64,000 bases of DNA from Chrysomallon squamiferum (GCA_012295275.1 CM022675.1:16235689-16299688); one strand, 5' to 3'; positions 13,643-39,534 are shown, counted from the first letter of the stretch. Translations and numbers: made by a program. Notes: a model not told the origin generated them from the sequence alone.

Positions 13643-14091
13643 ATGCAGAAGTCAGCTGTACTGATTATTTTCTGTCTTACAGCATCCACAACGTGTAAGT
13701 ATACGTTAGCTGTATACTCTTCATAAAAATTAAGGATCATAAAAATATTATAATTTATGATAACAACAGAATAGTAGAGGTTTGATGAGTAACAATAGAA
13801 AACAAACAAATAAACAAAGGAAAAAGAAACAAATAAATAAACAAACAAGCTAAAAAGCTAACAAACAAACAAACAAACAAACAAATAAATAAATAAATAA
13901 ATAAATACTTGTGAGAACAGCAAATTGTCAAATTCACAGACAGAAAAAACACACCACGACTTTTGTTACACAAGCGGATGAACCCTTATTGGAACGAGAA
14001 ATTATAACAAAGACATATACATTATTATATTAAATATTTCGAGACTGAATACTCACATGCTGATGATGAAGAAATCTGATGTGTATGTAAA

Positions 14092-14127
<36 letters not shown>

Positions 14128-15104
14128 GTCTTCCTTCTTTGGGAACACACACACTTTGGGCGGATCCAGTTTTCTGTACACTGACAGAAATTTAAAAAAA
14201 CTAAATACATTTTTAAATGTTATTTTTAAATTCTAAATAAAAGTGGCACTTCTCAAATTTGATGGGGGTTCGGACGCCTTGGACCCCCCCCCTCTAGTTC
14301 CGCCCAGCGCTCAGAGAAACAGAAAATCTGATTCACAGCGCTGAGTTTCAAACATGAAAGATGTCACCAGAAAAGAGTCCTCTATTCTATTTGTATTGTT
14401 TTAGGTTTGTTGTTGTTGTTGTTGTTTTATTTTTTTATTATTATTATTATCAGTTATATTCCTGTCCTATTTATTACAATAACATTTGTGTTAAGCCTTT
14501 ATAACAATTTAATTTTTATATCGTATTTGAATATTATTTATTTTTATTTATTTATTTATTTATTTATTTTTAATGCTGGTTTGGGAAAGAAAAGATACTG
14601 AACAGTTTTATTTTACTCTTCAGACGGTGGACCATACAACTGCACCAGGCCAAGTCAACACTGCCCTGCTGGAGCCACGTGCAACACAGACGGCACGTGC
14701 CAGTGTCCTCCTACACTAGAGGGCGCTGACTGTTCCATTGTGATAGGTGATGCCATACTGTATGCAGTTTCATAACTTAAAAATTAAAAACAAAATACAG
14801 TATATATATATGTATAAATATATAAGTCAGTAAAGTAAGAAGAGTTATTAATAAGATGAATTGTAAAGATTAAAAATAAGTAAATAAATAAATTAATTAA
14901 TTAATTAAAATAAAGTATTATTTAAGCAAACAATGAAGTTCTAAGTTTTATAATCGTAGACGACTCACAATCCGAAAAACGAAAAACTTAGAAGACCAAT
15001 TTTTTTTAAATTATCGTTATTTTCATACTTATTTATTTATTTATTAAACGCGTAATAATAATAATAAGAAGAAGAATAACAATAATAATAAGAAGAATAC
15101 GAAT

Positions 15105-15150
<46 letters not shown>

Positions 15151-16719
15151 CGATCGGAAAAACGAGTCGGTACAGTGTTGAAGAAATGCAGATAAATTAT
15201 ATTAAATGCTATTAACCACTAAAGAGCTGATAATACTAATGTTAATATTTCTTTAAACGGCTGCTATTTCAACAGCTGACAAAAACGCGCCTGGCTGCGA
15301 GAAAATCACGTGCAAAAATGGTGGCGTCTGTGTGAAGAAAGCTGGCGGAGTTGGGTGTGCGTGCACCGTGGACTACTACGGAGCAGACTGCTCTCTGAAA
15401 CGCTGTGAGTAAACAACATCGTCAGCGACAACAGCTGACACATTGATTTTAATAATCTTTTCATAGTTTGCTCTCGTAAGTGGTTTCATTCAGTGTCTTA
15501 TTGGAAGTATCAGAGATGAATGTGTTGTTTAAAGTAAGATAATAAACAGGTAATTAATTAATTAAGTAAGTAAGTAATAAATAAATAAATAAATAAATAT
15601 GGACGATGATGATGATGATAATTATTATATCTGTTGTTATTGTTGATGTTATTGTTGCTGTATTCGTAATGATGAATGACTGATGATGATAATTATTATA
15701 AGTAATAATAATGATGATGAAGATGATAACGATAATAAAATCTAAAATATCGGTATCAATAAATAAATAAATAAAAATACCATAAAAGAATCAAACAAAA
15801 AAACCCTCCACAAAACAAACAAACACCATACACTCAGTTGTCTTTGTTTTATTCTTAACAGAACATTTTAAAGAGTTCTGTCACGTGATGTCTGTATGTC
15901 TATTATCTGTTCAACATACGTTTTTTGTTTGCAGACGTAAATGTTTGTTATACACATTCAATGCTTACGTCATCGTGCTGTTTGTTATACACACAATATG
16001 CTTACGTCATCGTGTTAACTGTTTGTTATACACACTCAGTGCTTACGTCATCCTGCTAACTTTGTCATACACACTCAATGCTTACGTCATCGTGCTGTTT
16101 CAGACCAACTCGTGTGTCCTCGCAACGAGATCCTCTTCAACATCAACCCAGTGGGGACCTCTGTTCTTTCGGCATTTATTTATGAGAAACCGTTCCCAGA
16201 ATGCAGTTCTGTTCCCATCACAGCCGCTGGTCAGAACGGAGTCCCTGAATCATGGGAAGGTTTAATTTTAAGAATAAATCACAACAGTGAAAAGTGCGGG
16301 AAATTAAACCCCATCAAGGTAAGAACTGGTTTGATGTAATAAATAGTTTGTAGAAATATTTCTAAATAGTCATATGTTATTCCTGTTTGGACTGAATTAA
16401 AACCTCATAAATAAATTTTAAAAAACATACGTATATTATATAGTTTGGACTTAAATAATATATATATATATATATATATTTTTATTTTTTTTTTTTTTTC
16501 CTGTCTGATGTTAATTAAAACATATTAAGAAATAACACATATCTTTGTCATATAGTCTGGACTAAGTTAAAAATATGTTTTGATACGTTAAGTAATATGA
16601 CAAATCTATATCAAGCAGTAAAAAATATAAAAAATATAAAATTAAAAATCCTGTTTGGACTGAATTAATAACATGAGATATCTTTTTTTCCGACTGAAAC
16701 AAATAATATAAGTAACATG

Positions 16720-16765
<46 letters not shown>

Positions 16766-17140
16766 TTATTTTGGTGTTTGAACTGAAACTATGATAAGTA
16801 ATTTTACTAATTTACATTAAGGCGGGAGACAAGTATCTGTTCAGGAGAACAATTTTGATAAACTACGACGAAGAAATGATTACCGCGTACGACGACTTCT
16901 TCAAAGGGACGTGTGAAGTGAAAAACACCGTCGTAGTTGTCAGTCATCAGATTGTCGTTAAAGACGAGTGAGTATATGACGTAATTTTATCTTCTAGAAT
17001 GTTCTTAGTTGTGTTGTGATCACGGTAAATGATTTTAGAAAGACAAATATAATTTTAGAATGTTCATTATTAATATCACCATCATAATCGACATCATCAT
17101 CATTATATATATGTAAGTATTCATGTGTAAATGTTTCTTT

Positions 17141-17192
<52 letters not shown>

Positions 17193-17291
17193 AGGATTAG
17201 GACGACAACACCTAAAAGCGGAAACATTTCGCCTAGAGCATCATGGCTTTTTCTAGTAGTGTGTCTGACGTCAGCTCTACGTCATGTGTGA
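13643..17291 (+). CDS. Gene B: GPI-type EGF-EGF-ZP-N protein (253 aa, 6 coding exons)
   Basis: Coding exons 13643-13694, 14624-14746, 15276-15404, 16104-16318, 16822-16967 and 17195-17291 all have GT/AG ends, and their phases agree through 762 nt. The ATG lies eight bases after an acceptor at 13634, so a 5' UTR exon lies upstream. Residues 1-17 are a signal peptide. Two six-cysteine EGF-like modules follow (Cys24-Cys54 and Cys66-Cys97). Residues 102-221 resemble a ZP-N module with four cysteines (106, 135, 166, 204), including the pattern Leu-x-Leu...Lys-Cys-Gly. There is no ZP-C, furin site or charged tail. The C-terminus (SGNISPRA, then hydrophobic residues 239-250, then stop) has the form of a GPI-attachment signal. 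Predicted outer-surface protein; ligand unknown. It is a paralogue of the minus-strand gene at 46801-54166. The ZP-N call rests on cysteine spacing and that paralogy. Confidence 0.88.
15945..16103. repeat. About 40-bp tandem repeat ending at a splice acceptor
   Basis: Four imperfect copies of a unit with TGTTATACACACTCAATGC and TTACGTCATCGTGCTG. The last copy runs into TTTCAG, the acceptor of gene B exon 4 (exon starts 16104). A second acceptor-like TTTGTTTGCAG sits just before the array at about 15934. Confidence 0.85.
16380..16790. repeat. Degenerate intronic repeat with (CA)n and (TA)n
   Basis: Within gene B intron 5, a diverged word like CTGTTTGGACTGAATTAA recurs about five times at 60-120 base intervals, with (CA)n and (TA)n at about 16722-16765. 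Confidence 0.6.
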
Positions 17292-17799
17292 CGTCACGTA
17301 GATTGTGTTCTATCAATACCAGTGATACAAACAATGTGTTATGACATTTCACATTTTAGCAGTTTGGCGAGACAATGCAGATTATTATCAGTCTTTTAGA
17401 GACGCGACCATAGTTAATATAAATATTACAAAGCCGAAACAGACATATCATTAGTAACTTGAATTTGCAATTTTCGATTATTTTACTTTACATAACATGA
17501 AAGTTCAAAATCAAACAACTATACTTAAAACTAATTTTGTTATAATAATACATACATATACAAACATAAACACATGATTATTTTTATTGTTTTTTTTGTT
17601 TAAACGAATTTAATTTTTATTTTATTTTAATTACTACATTTGCGATGAAGTGCTATCGTGTAGCTGATAAAGAAAATTGAAATAGTATATGAAACATCAG
17701 AACCTGAAGATTTAGTCTCTCTGTTGTCACAGTATCGATGACATGAAAATTAATTTTAATTCGTGACTGGACATTTTTTCTGAACACCTAAAATTAAAT

Positions 17800-18160
17800 T
17801 ATCTAAAACTATTGCTATCACGACAACTACTACCATTTTAACAACTACTACTACTACCACTATTACAGAACGACAACTATTACCATTTTAACAACTACTA
17901 CTACTACCACTATTACAGAACGACAACTACTACTATTTGAACAACTACTACTACTATTATTGCTGGTGTCGCTACGTCTATACTACGTCTATACTTATTT
18001 TCGTTGTTGCTCTATTAATACTACTGCTACTAGTAGTACTATTGTTACTGCTACTTCAACAACAACTGCTACTACTACTATTACTACTACTTCTACAACT
18101 ACTTCTACTACTGCTACGACTACTGTTACTACACTTCCAGACTACTACTATTATTACTAC
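17800..18160. repeat. (CTA)n-rich tract with about 58-bp higher-order repeats
   Basis: Three copies of a unit combining ACGACAACTACTACCATTTT with (CTA)n, grading into degenerate (CTA)n. Downstream of gene B; no coding potential. Confidence 0.85.
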
Positions 18161-18199
18161 TATGAATACTACTGTCTGTTAAGACAACCAATATACTTA

Positions 18200-20580
<2,381 letters not shown>

Positions 20581-20589
20581 AACTCAGAA

Positions 20590-20700
20590 TTATAATATTT
20601 CTGACGCGCCCCCCTCCCCCCGGCTTTGTCAGAGAGCGTGACCGTCGCACACGTGCGTGACAACACGCTCTGATTAGCACGTTCACTTTTCATCAAAATA
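20590..20700 (+). promoter_or_regulatory. Candidate promoter of gene C with a palindromic CACGTG box
   Basis: A GC-rich island in AT-rich surroundings. CACGTG lies at 20650-20655 in the near-palindrome GTCGCACACGTGCGTGAC, and this is framed by inverted arms TCAGAGAGCGTG (20629) and CACGCTCTGA (20664). It lies about 340 bases before the first coding ATG, which itself follows an acceptor (CTTACAG at 20998), so a 5' UTR exon is expected between. A CACGTG site suggests bHLH-type factors; that is inference. Confidence 0.35.
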
Positions 20701-21011
20701 ATTCAGTAAAAAAAAATAATAAATAAATAGATAAATAAATAAATAAATAAATAATAGAAAAAACAAATTACAGTCCTTGTAAAAAAAAAAAAAAAGAGTG
20801 AATAAGTAAGTAATTTCTCTTGAACGGTTCTTTGCGGTCCTTGTTATTTGTTTATGTGTGTCTTGTACTTGAATGGAAAGCCGATCTTCACGAAAGTCGA
20901 GTTTCTGACGCGAAAATCGGTTTTCCTAGAAGCATTAAGTTTAGAACTTTGTCATGAAATATGTTTTAAAACTAACTGATATGTTTGACGCTTACAGGAT
21001 TGATATTCACA

Positions 21012-21139
21012 ATGTTTCGTAAGTTCAGAAACCGAAACAGAGAATCAAGTATGTATAAACTATTTCACCTTTACTGCTACTTTAGTAAATCCACAGAGTG
21101 TTTTCATTGAACCTTTTTCTTTATTTCAAGTGTAATTTT

Positions 21140-21170
<31 letters not shown>

Positions 21171-21509
21171 TTATTATTATTAATTATTTTTACCTGTTTG
21201 GCACAAAATAATGAAAAAGCTGACCAATATTTTTGCAAAATTAAATGGAATAAAATATATCATCCAAACAAATTTAGAAATAAAAAGTGTCACGACATTA
21301 CAAAAAAGAAAAGCAATCTGTGTTCATTTGGCTACTAAAATGTATAAATAGAAGTACACAGTATACTCTCAAAATACACCTGAATGAATTTCCGTAGTAG
21401 TTATACCCCAAAATAAAACCATTAAAACAAGTATCTGTTGTTACAGGTTGTAAAATGCATCACGTCGCACGTTTTTTTGTCTTTCTTTGAGCACTTCGTT
21501 CTTAATAAA

Positions 21510-21553
<44 letters not shown>

Positions 21554-24500
21554 CATATCTAATTTATTTATTTATTTATTGTGTCTCTATGTTGCAGAGT
21601 ATCATCAACAAACTGTACTGAAAAGTCAGTTTTCGAAGTTTACTGGTATGTGTTATAGTTTCCTAGCCGACTGTAAACCAGTCACTCAGTCTAGTTAGCT
21701 GTCTAACAGTCCTAGACATTTTATTTTTAAATTTACTATTCTCTTTAATAATTCGTTGTTTTTAATTCGTTCGCATATAAACATTATAAACATATAATGA
21801 TAACAATAATGATAATGATAATGATGATGATGATGATAATGATAATAATGAGAATGATAATAATAATAACAACAACAACAACAATAATAATAATAATAAC
21901 AACAATAATAATAATAATAATAATGATAATAATAATAATAATAATATTAATAACATTATAAATAAATGAATAAGTAAACAACACGGAGGTTGGACTAAGT
22001 GCACGTACTGGATATTTTTAGACTAAATAGACACGTATCAGGTACACTTTAAACATTTACTTTAACTCAGACGAAGTCAGTGAGATGTTTGTAATAGACA
22101 CGTATCAGGTACACTTTAAACATTTACTTTAACTCAGACGAAGTCAGTGAGATGTTTGTAATAGACACGTATCAGGTACACTTTAAACATTTACTTTAAC
22201 TCAGACGAAGTCAGTGAGATGTTTGTGATGCTTGACAAGCTGCTGAGTGGTCTCAACCTGGTCACCAACAACATGGTGGACATCAACGAGAGTCTGAAAT
22301 CAGTGGAGACCCAGCACGACGACGTCAGCAGGCAGGTCGCAGACTCCGCGGAGAAGAAACAGGACTGTCAGCTGCTGTCCACTCGGCTGCACCAGAACAA
22401 GGAGCTGCTGTCGCGTCTCGTGAGGCCGATGGAGAAGTCGTACGACGACGTGGAGAAGCTGCTGAGCAGCTGCCAGGAGGAGCTGGAGAGGAAGACGCAG
22501 GAGACGATGGATCAGAGAGAGAAGCTGACAGTGATGGAAAAACGAATCCAGGATTTGGAAGGTTTTGTTAATGAATACCTTTCCTGATAGGAAGACACAG
22601 TTTAACCACATTCTGCATAGTTCCAAGTTTTGTTTACTTTGGTTAACTGTTGATGTGTAAATAACAGTGGATAAGTTTTAAAAAAATATCTGTGCCGCCA
22701 TTTTTCTGCTGTAATGGCGGACCTATTTGCTCACAACATTTTTAAACACGATAAGAAAAAGAAATACATCTATCTATGTATTACTGCATCATGTTGTTGA
22801 TGACGTCACCACTCTAGAAATAAAGAATAAAATGGCGGCATGTAACAGTATTATTTTATTGTTTACACAAAATGATATAATGATATACACAGATATAAAT
22901 AATATTGTAGTGATAATTCTAACACAGTGAGATAACAGAATGTTCTTATTCTTTCAGCAAAACTGAGATATTATAAAACCCTGTCAAACGACCTCGAACT
23001 CTTTGTAAATGTGAGTGACATCTAGTGACAAATTAGACGTTTCAAAATAAAACTATCAAAACTATTACAATAAATTACACACACGTACACACATAAAACA
23101 TGAATACACAGATAAACACATTTATACACATAAACAAAAATGCATACATACATACATACCGTATGTACTTGTGTACAAGGCGACCTTATGTATAAGTCGA
23201 TGTGTATTTTAAGACCAAAAATTGCGTCATTTTAGGTATTACTTGTGTATAAGTCGACTGTAGATTCCAGGCACCGTCACTATTTTTAGACCAGTGTGAC
23301 AGTGCCATGAAGGCCTACATTGTACGCCTACTGTAACATAACTTGCACGAGCTGTAACTTGCACGAACATACCATAATAACGTAAATGCATGTATTACAC
23401 GAGCTATAGCCTAAATGTATCATAAATAGTATCTCAAATATGGCGAGAAGTTGAACTGATTTTTGTTGCAGAACGTTTATAGAAATTTAGTTTGTTTTCG
23501 ATTTATCGGTAGTGGATATTAATGACGATTGCAATATTATTTCACCAAATTCTTTACAATTACACAAGTGAGTTTTGTTTACGAAATTAGGACCGATATT
23601 TAGTGCAATTTGGCAGAGAAGTCTGCATTCCTAGATCACTGCAAGACGCCGTAAGGCATAACGCCGTACTGACGGTTTTCTCGCTTTAAAATGTATTTTT
23701 ATGTCATTAAACGGACGAATATCATGTTTTACATTCATATTTGGTTTTGTTATTTAATTTTTCAAAATGTTTTATACGATAAAATTATATTTTTGAAAAG
23801 CTGAAAGACCGCGATTATTTTAGATGCATCCCGTAGAAAAATTAGTCAAAATGGCGACTCTTCAGCAACAGCTACAAAAGCATTACCTATGTATAAGTCG
23901 ACCCCCAAAATATTACCTTAATATAGTCTCCCAAAAATTCGACTTATACACAAGTATATACGATACATACATACATACATACATACAGACACACACACCC
24001 ACATGCATACATACATAATTACATACCGACACACACACATACATACATACATACATACATACAGACACACACACACATACATACATACATACATACATGC
24101 ATACCGACACACACACACACACACACACACCCATACATACATACATACATTACATGCATACATACATATATACCTATATACGGCATCTGGCGGGTTTATG
24201 ACGTCGTGACAGGACTGTTGTGGTAGATTTCTCTCGACGGCTGGACGGTAATGTCGTCCCCCTTCAGAGAGTGCGCGAATGTGTGCCATAGGATCGAGTC
24301 TCGGCATCTGACGGGTTTGTGAGGTCCTGATTGGACACTGTCCTCCTGCGTCTGTGCGTTCCAGAATTTAGTCAATGTGCAGAGTCTAATCAAACTTACG
24401 TAAGACAGAGAATATTCATATCCTAAAATACACAGATACACACATACTACACACGTACTTTATCAACTGGTATTTTCTAATTAACAATTTCAGGATCAGT

Positions 24501-24631
24501 CACAGAGAATAAGCCGTTCGTATGTGTGTACGTGTGAGTCTGCCAATGTGACATACTCAGTAAATCTGGAAGGTGAAAACAAATTTCTTGTTATTTTCCT
24601 ATTTCTTCTTCTTTTTCTTCTTCTTCTTCTT

Positions 24632-24711
<80 letters not shown>

Positions 24712-25076
24712 GATTGCAGTCATCCTCATAATCAACAACATCATCATCGCTGTGTATGTATTTGTATATACTGAAGATAATAACTGAAGCAGTTACAATA
24801 ATAGTATTATCAGAATTACAATATTAATAATAGTAATAACTTTAGAAGTAATAATTTTAGCAGCAAATGCACATGACATAATAATGAAGAAACTGTATAA
24901 GTGGTACTAGACATAATACTAACTGTATTATATAAGTCATAAGTAAATCACAACTAACAGAGTTAGAGTTTGTATTATGCCAAGGTTTCAGTGAATTGTG
25001 TAACTAACAGAAATTTATATTTTATGATTTCAGGTGGCGGAGAAAACTAATTTTAAAAAGTTTATCTTATTCGTGA
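21012..25076 (+). CDS. Gene C: small coiled-coil protein, possibly Spc25-like; C-terminus unresolved
   Basis: Exons 21012-21048, 21598-21645, 22205-22561 and 22958-23010 join in phase and give 165 residues: a basic start (MFRKFRNRNRESK), then an almost entirely helical coiled coil rich in Glu, Gln, Leu and Lys (about 29-150). It ends YYKTLSNDLELFVN. The fifth exon starts at 24494 (DQSQRISRS) and the sixth at 25034. A donor at 24519 gives a stop at 25074-25076 and 187 residues. A donor at about 24558 instead joins in phase to EKTNFKKFILFVRH and then reads into (GA)n. Length, the YYK-x-L-x-x-x-L pattern and the KTN-F-x-x-F-x-x-x-VR tail recall the kinetochore subunit Spc25, but the globular domain is not clear. 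The coiled-coil exons are solid; name and 3' end are not. Confidence 0.7.
22028..22228 (+). repeat. Triplicated splice acceptor plus exon start (67-bp unit x3)
   Basis: Three identical 67-bp units (22028, 22095, 22162). Each contains TTTACTTTAACTCAG, the acceptor used by gene C exon 3, followed by the first 20-odd bases of that exon. Only the third copy continues into the real exon (edge 22205). In copies 1 and 2 the in-frame continuation meets a stop. Confidence 0.92.
22693..22845. mobile_element. Short MITE-like element with GCCGCCATTTT ends
   Basis: About 150 bases in gene C intron 3 bounded by TGCCGCCATTTT and its inverse AAAATGGCGGCA. Single copies of the GCCGCCATTTTTCT word occur near 43033 and 45848, each followed within 30 bases by an ACGTCA word. 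That suggests a dispersed family. No protein. Confidence 0.45.
23160..23962. mobile_element. Non-autonomous DNA transposon of about 803 bp
   Basis: The left end CGTATGTACTTGTGTACAAG and the inverted right end CGTATATACTTGTGTATAAG form terminal inverted repeats with sub-terminal AAGTCGA words. The interior has no transposase frame. It sits in (CATA)n in a gene C intron, so a target duplication cannot be read with confidence. Superfamily not assigned. Confidence 0.7.
23963..24172. repeat. (CATA)n with CACACAGA interruptions
   Basis: About 210 bases of CATA tetranucleotides and CA runs directly flanking the transposon at 23160-23962. Confidence 0.95.
24180..24330. repeat. Two-copy direct repeat with a tRNA B-box-like word
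   Basis: CGGCATCTGRCGGGTTTRTGA occurs at 24181 and 24302. GGATCGAGTCT at 24291 resembles a pol III B box, as in tRNA-derived SINEs. No A box or poly-A end was seen, so a SINE is only possible. Confidence 0.3.
24603..24712. repeat. (CTT)n then (ATT)n
   Basis: About 60 bases of CTT followed by 50 of ATT, just after the fifth exon of gene C. Confidence 0.97.
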
Positions 25077-25113
25077 GACACAGAGAAATAGAGATCGTTT
25101 TATTTATATATAT

Positions 25114-25325
<212 letters not shown>

Positions 25326-25479
25326 GTACATTGTGGGCATGTGTGTCTGTATGTGTGTATGTACGTATGTATGTATGTATATGTGTGTGTTTGTGTGTTT
25401 GTGTGTGTGTGCACCAAAGTAATCTTATTTCACTTTGATAATTATATATCTATATTTATATAATTATATACCTATACTT

Positions 25480-25844
25480 GTGTATAAATATTTGTTAAAT
25501 CAGGGAACTGTGACGGGAGATGTGATGATTATTTTTGGGAAGAAGTAAATAAACTGTGTGCAGGAAACAAATAAACAGACAAACAAACACAATGATAAAA
25601 CAGGAAAACCAAAGTTTCATCTACGACTCTACGTCATGCTCATTTGAAAACAAAGATGAGACGTTTTGAATAGTTTTATTTTGTAACAGTGATCTAAACA
25701 ACGTTAACACATCACAGCTAGCTTCGTCTTGCACTTCATTGTGACATTAACATTCTATGTGTAATGTAATTAGTCCTTTCCTAATAATAAAGTACTTTTA
25801 GAATAATATTACTGCTATTGTTATTGTTATTATTTTTGTTGTTG

Positions 25845-25903
<59 letters not shown>

Positions 25904-26493
25904 TTATATTTCTCTGTGTACAAATATGAAGCACGAAACAAGGTAAAATGTCACAAGAGTGCATCAAAAGGAGGCTATCATTTGATTGTCATACTTTTTG
26001 ATTAGCAAATATTGGATGCAGTTTAAAGTGGATGTAGTGAAAATATCGTATGTTTATTTATGGCCACCTCTAATCACTCATTCACATATATTATATGATA
26101 TCTTTTCTGTTTTGAATTCAAAATTCCTGTTTTGTTATCTTTTATGTTTTGAATTAAACATAATCAAACGGGATATCTACAATGATATTACTATTTCCAA
26201 TATCATAAATAACAAACATTATTTTTATTTATTGCAAAAATGGGTTGATAATTCAAAAAAATAAGTCATAACAACATCACTGACATGCGATCATCTTTTA
26301 ATTTTCTCGATAACAATTAAAAAACGTTAACATAACAATAATATTACGACGTGATTAATTAAAACATTTTTATAACAATTCAAACAGTAAATACAACATT
26401 TCTACCTACAAATGGATTGGATATATATTAAAATAAGAAACATTGTTTTTATTTATTGCTGAGATAATATCTAACTTACTTTTTTTCCGTGAA

Positions 26494-26559
<66 letters not shown>

Positions 26560-26770
26560 AATCTGGTATTTAACAAAAGGAGATAAAAAAGAAAAGGTGT
26601 GTCTGCATTTCCTAGTTTAAAAAAAAACGAATGAAACAATTGTCTGTTATACTGGAGTAATATTTTATGAATTTATTTATTTATTTACATTTGTTTATAA
26701 TAATTATATAACCTATCTAATATCTTATATAGACAAATTAATTATCTTCTACTTGAATATTGTCCTGTAT
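25480..26770. other. Convergent intergenic region between genes C and D
   Basis: Contains (ATT)n at about 25848-25900 and (AAT)n at 26498-26558. An AATAAA at about 25787 could serve gene C. An acceptor-like TTAAATCAG at 25503 precedes a short frame (GTVTGDVMIIFGKK, stop), an alternative terminal exon for gene C. AT-rich 3' sequence of gene D follows. Confidence 0.5.
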
Positions 26771-36679
<9,909 letters not shown>

Positions 36680-36702
36680 CACAGATTGAAACAAAACAAA
36701 AC

Positions 36703-36760
36703 CTGGAACATAAAAGATAATTTAGTTACATTTATATACACAGACCTCGGGCTAGTCTTT

Positions 36761-36792
<32 letters not shown>

Positions 36793-38044
36793 ACACACAC
36801 ATACACACATACATACACACACACACATACACACACACACATACACACACACACACACGCATAAAACACGCATTAGGTTAAACACCTGCTTATTCACATA
36901 CAGACACGAAAGACACACATACAATTTTTTTAATTGTAAAATTCCACTGAATATTCAAATTACTTCTTTTTGGATTGTAAGTCGAAAATAATAGGTACAA
37001 AACAAAAATGACAAAAAGGATCGAACGCTAACCTTGTTCGACAACAAACAATGTCTTTCTTTTTAATAACAGGCTCATAAATATTTAACTTATGTACTCC
37101 AACGTGGTATAAACATTTCACGTGAAAATCATAGATAGGTCACACAGTATCTTCTGATGCTATGAAGCAATACCTTCACTCACACACACACACAAAGTTA
37201 ATGTGTATATATATTCATTTTAAAATGTTCAGTTATTTGTATTCACCACCTTAACATCTACCTAATTTCAATCTGGCAGAGTCTAGTATGTCATAATATG
37301 CAACATTCTTATTTTACTGATCTATTTTATGGTACGAAATGGAGCATCAAACTATGAAAACTATTAGTAGAAGAACTGAACATTTAAAATGAATAGTTCA
37401 GTTTACTGCTGTGAGTCTTGCTGGTTAGTTTGACACCAGTCACTTGCTGCTGCTGATCGTCAGTTATTAGAACCATTCTCTTCTTTGACGCTAACTTTCT
37501 GCAAATACGGTGGCCGTAATGATTGAAAATTACAAATCTCCAAAACTATATGAGATAAGTGAAATCTGTTGTTTGCATTCTTTTATTTTTTTTTCTTCTT
37601 CTTCTTCATTTACCTAAAAAATAACGCAATTCTTTGCGTAATATCCCTGATTTTTCTTTGCATCATCACAAGTTGTTTTCTGATATATCAGAATCTGTGG
37701 TTCGAGGTTACCCTTCGGTCAGTTACCAGATCAGCGAATGATTAGATATTTAGAAATGATGACGTATTTTAATGCATTTTACTTATCAAACGTATGCTAT
37801 CTTTGTACGACGACGATCTGAAAATCAAAACCACTGATTTCACGCATGTTAGCAGCAAATTTTCATTTAGTTAAACATTCCCACACCTCGCATTGTAATG
37901 TTTGGATCGCTGACTGGAATGTAGCACTGGGGTCACAGAGGAGGTTGTCATAGCAACCATTCATGATTCAGAGCAGTTTTTATAAATAATTGTCTTTGAC
38001 TGACAGTTTTTTTTAGTTATTATTTATTCTTTTTTTACCAATAG

Positions 38045-38078
<34 letters not shown>

Positions 38079-38181
38079 GTAAAAGTAATAATAATAATAA
38101 TAAAAGTAATAATAATAATAGTAACAGTAATAATAATATATAATAATAATACTAATATTAATAGTAACAGTAATAATAATA

Positions 38182-38214
<33 letters not shown>

Positions 38215-39295
38215 ACAACAACAAAAATAATAATAAAAATAGTTTTTGTTGTTATCATTATAGTAATAGTATTAGAAGTTGCAATAATTGTAGCAAAACA
38301 TTATAGTAGTAGAAGCAGTAACAGCAGCACAGTATTCGTAAATATAGTTGTAGCAGTAGCAGTAATTATATAGGTGGATGTAGTAAAACTAGTAATTATA
38401 GTCGTAATAGTAGCACTAGTAGCAGTAAAACTAGTAATTGTAATTGTAGTGGTAGTACCAATAGCAGTAGAAGTCAATACATGAGTTAATTTGTTACAAG
38501 TGACACAATGGTAAACAGTTTTCGTGTAAATGTTGTTTGTCACAAACAGATCAGAGTTAACCGGATGTCAGAAGATAATGAAACTTCAAACAGATTTTAT
38601 CCACACAGACAACCAGCTCGTTTAACATTCTTTCATTTAAAACTCTGTCAGTGAAGTAAAAAATCTTTGTTATTACTGTTATAACTTTAACCGTAGTTAA
38701 AGTTCAGAATGAACTATTCTGAAAAGTATTAATGTTAGAATTCCAGATATATTTATTTAATTATTTGGTTATAATGGCTATTAACAGACGTTAATGCTTT
38801 ACTTAATAATATTTAAGTAAAATTTAGTAAAATTATAATATAGGTAAAATACATCTCTTTATAGTTAAAGACAGTATTACAGTAAGACAGTTTAAAAGAG
38901 CTCTGGTTTAGACTGGGACATGAGGGGTGTTTTGTCCCTGAGCAGACAGACACGAGTTACACACAGAACACGAAATGATGGCGGGGTCGAGCACTCGCGG
39001 TTTGTATCCGTCGATTTTTGTAAATTGATGTCTAATTTTACAATTAATATTAATTGATAAAATAAAAGAATGTTTTATGTAATTAATTTAATAATAATAA
39101 AAGTTAGAAAAAGAAGAATGAGATATAATAAATTTTTTAATTATTATTAATGAAATAAAATGAAAAGAAACGAAACAAATCGAAAAAAAGAGATTGAAAC
39201 AAAATATAAAATTAAATTAATAAAACGAAACAAAACAAACTTCTCAAAACTACATAGAAATTATAAAAATATATTAAAGCACATGAATAAAAAAT

Positions 39296-39331
<36 letters not shown>

Positions 39332-39429
39332 TCTTAAACATGCGCGTTCTTTAAAACTCAGAAATATTGTACAATTTTATAGTTTTTCAATAATATACAT
39401 CAAGATACTGTTGTTATTATTATTATTAT

Positions 39430-39466
<37 letters not shown>

Positions 39467-39476
39467 GTTGTTGTTG

Positions 39477-39534
<58 letters not shown>

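Noticed and set aside
24287-24330. tRNA gene or tRNA-derived SINE
   Set aside because: Only a B-box-like word; no A box, cloverleaf or defined 3' end.
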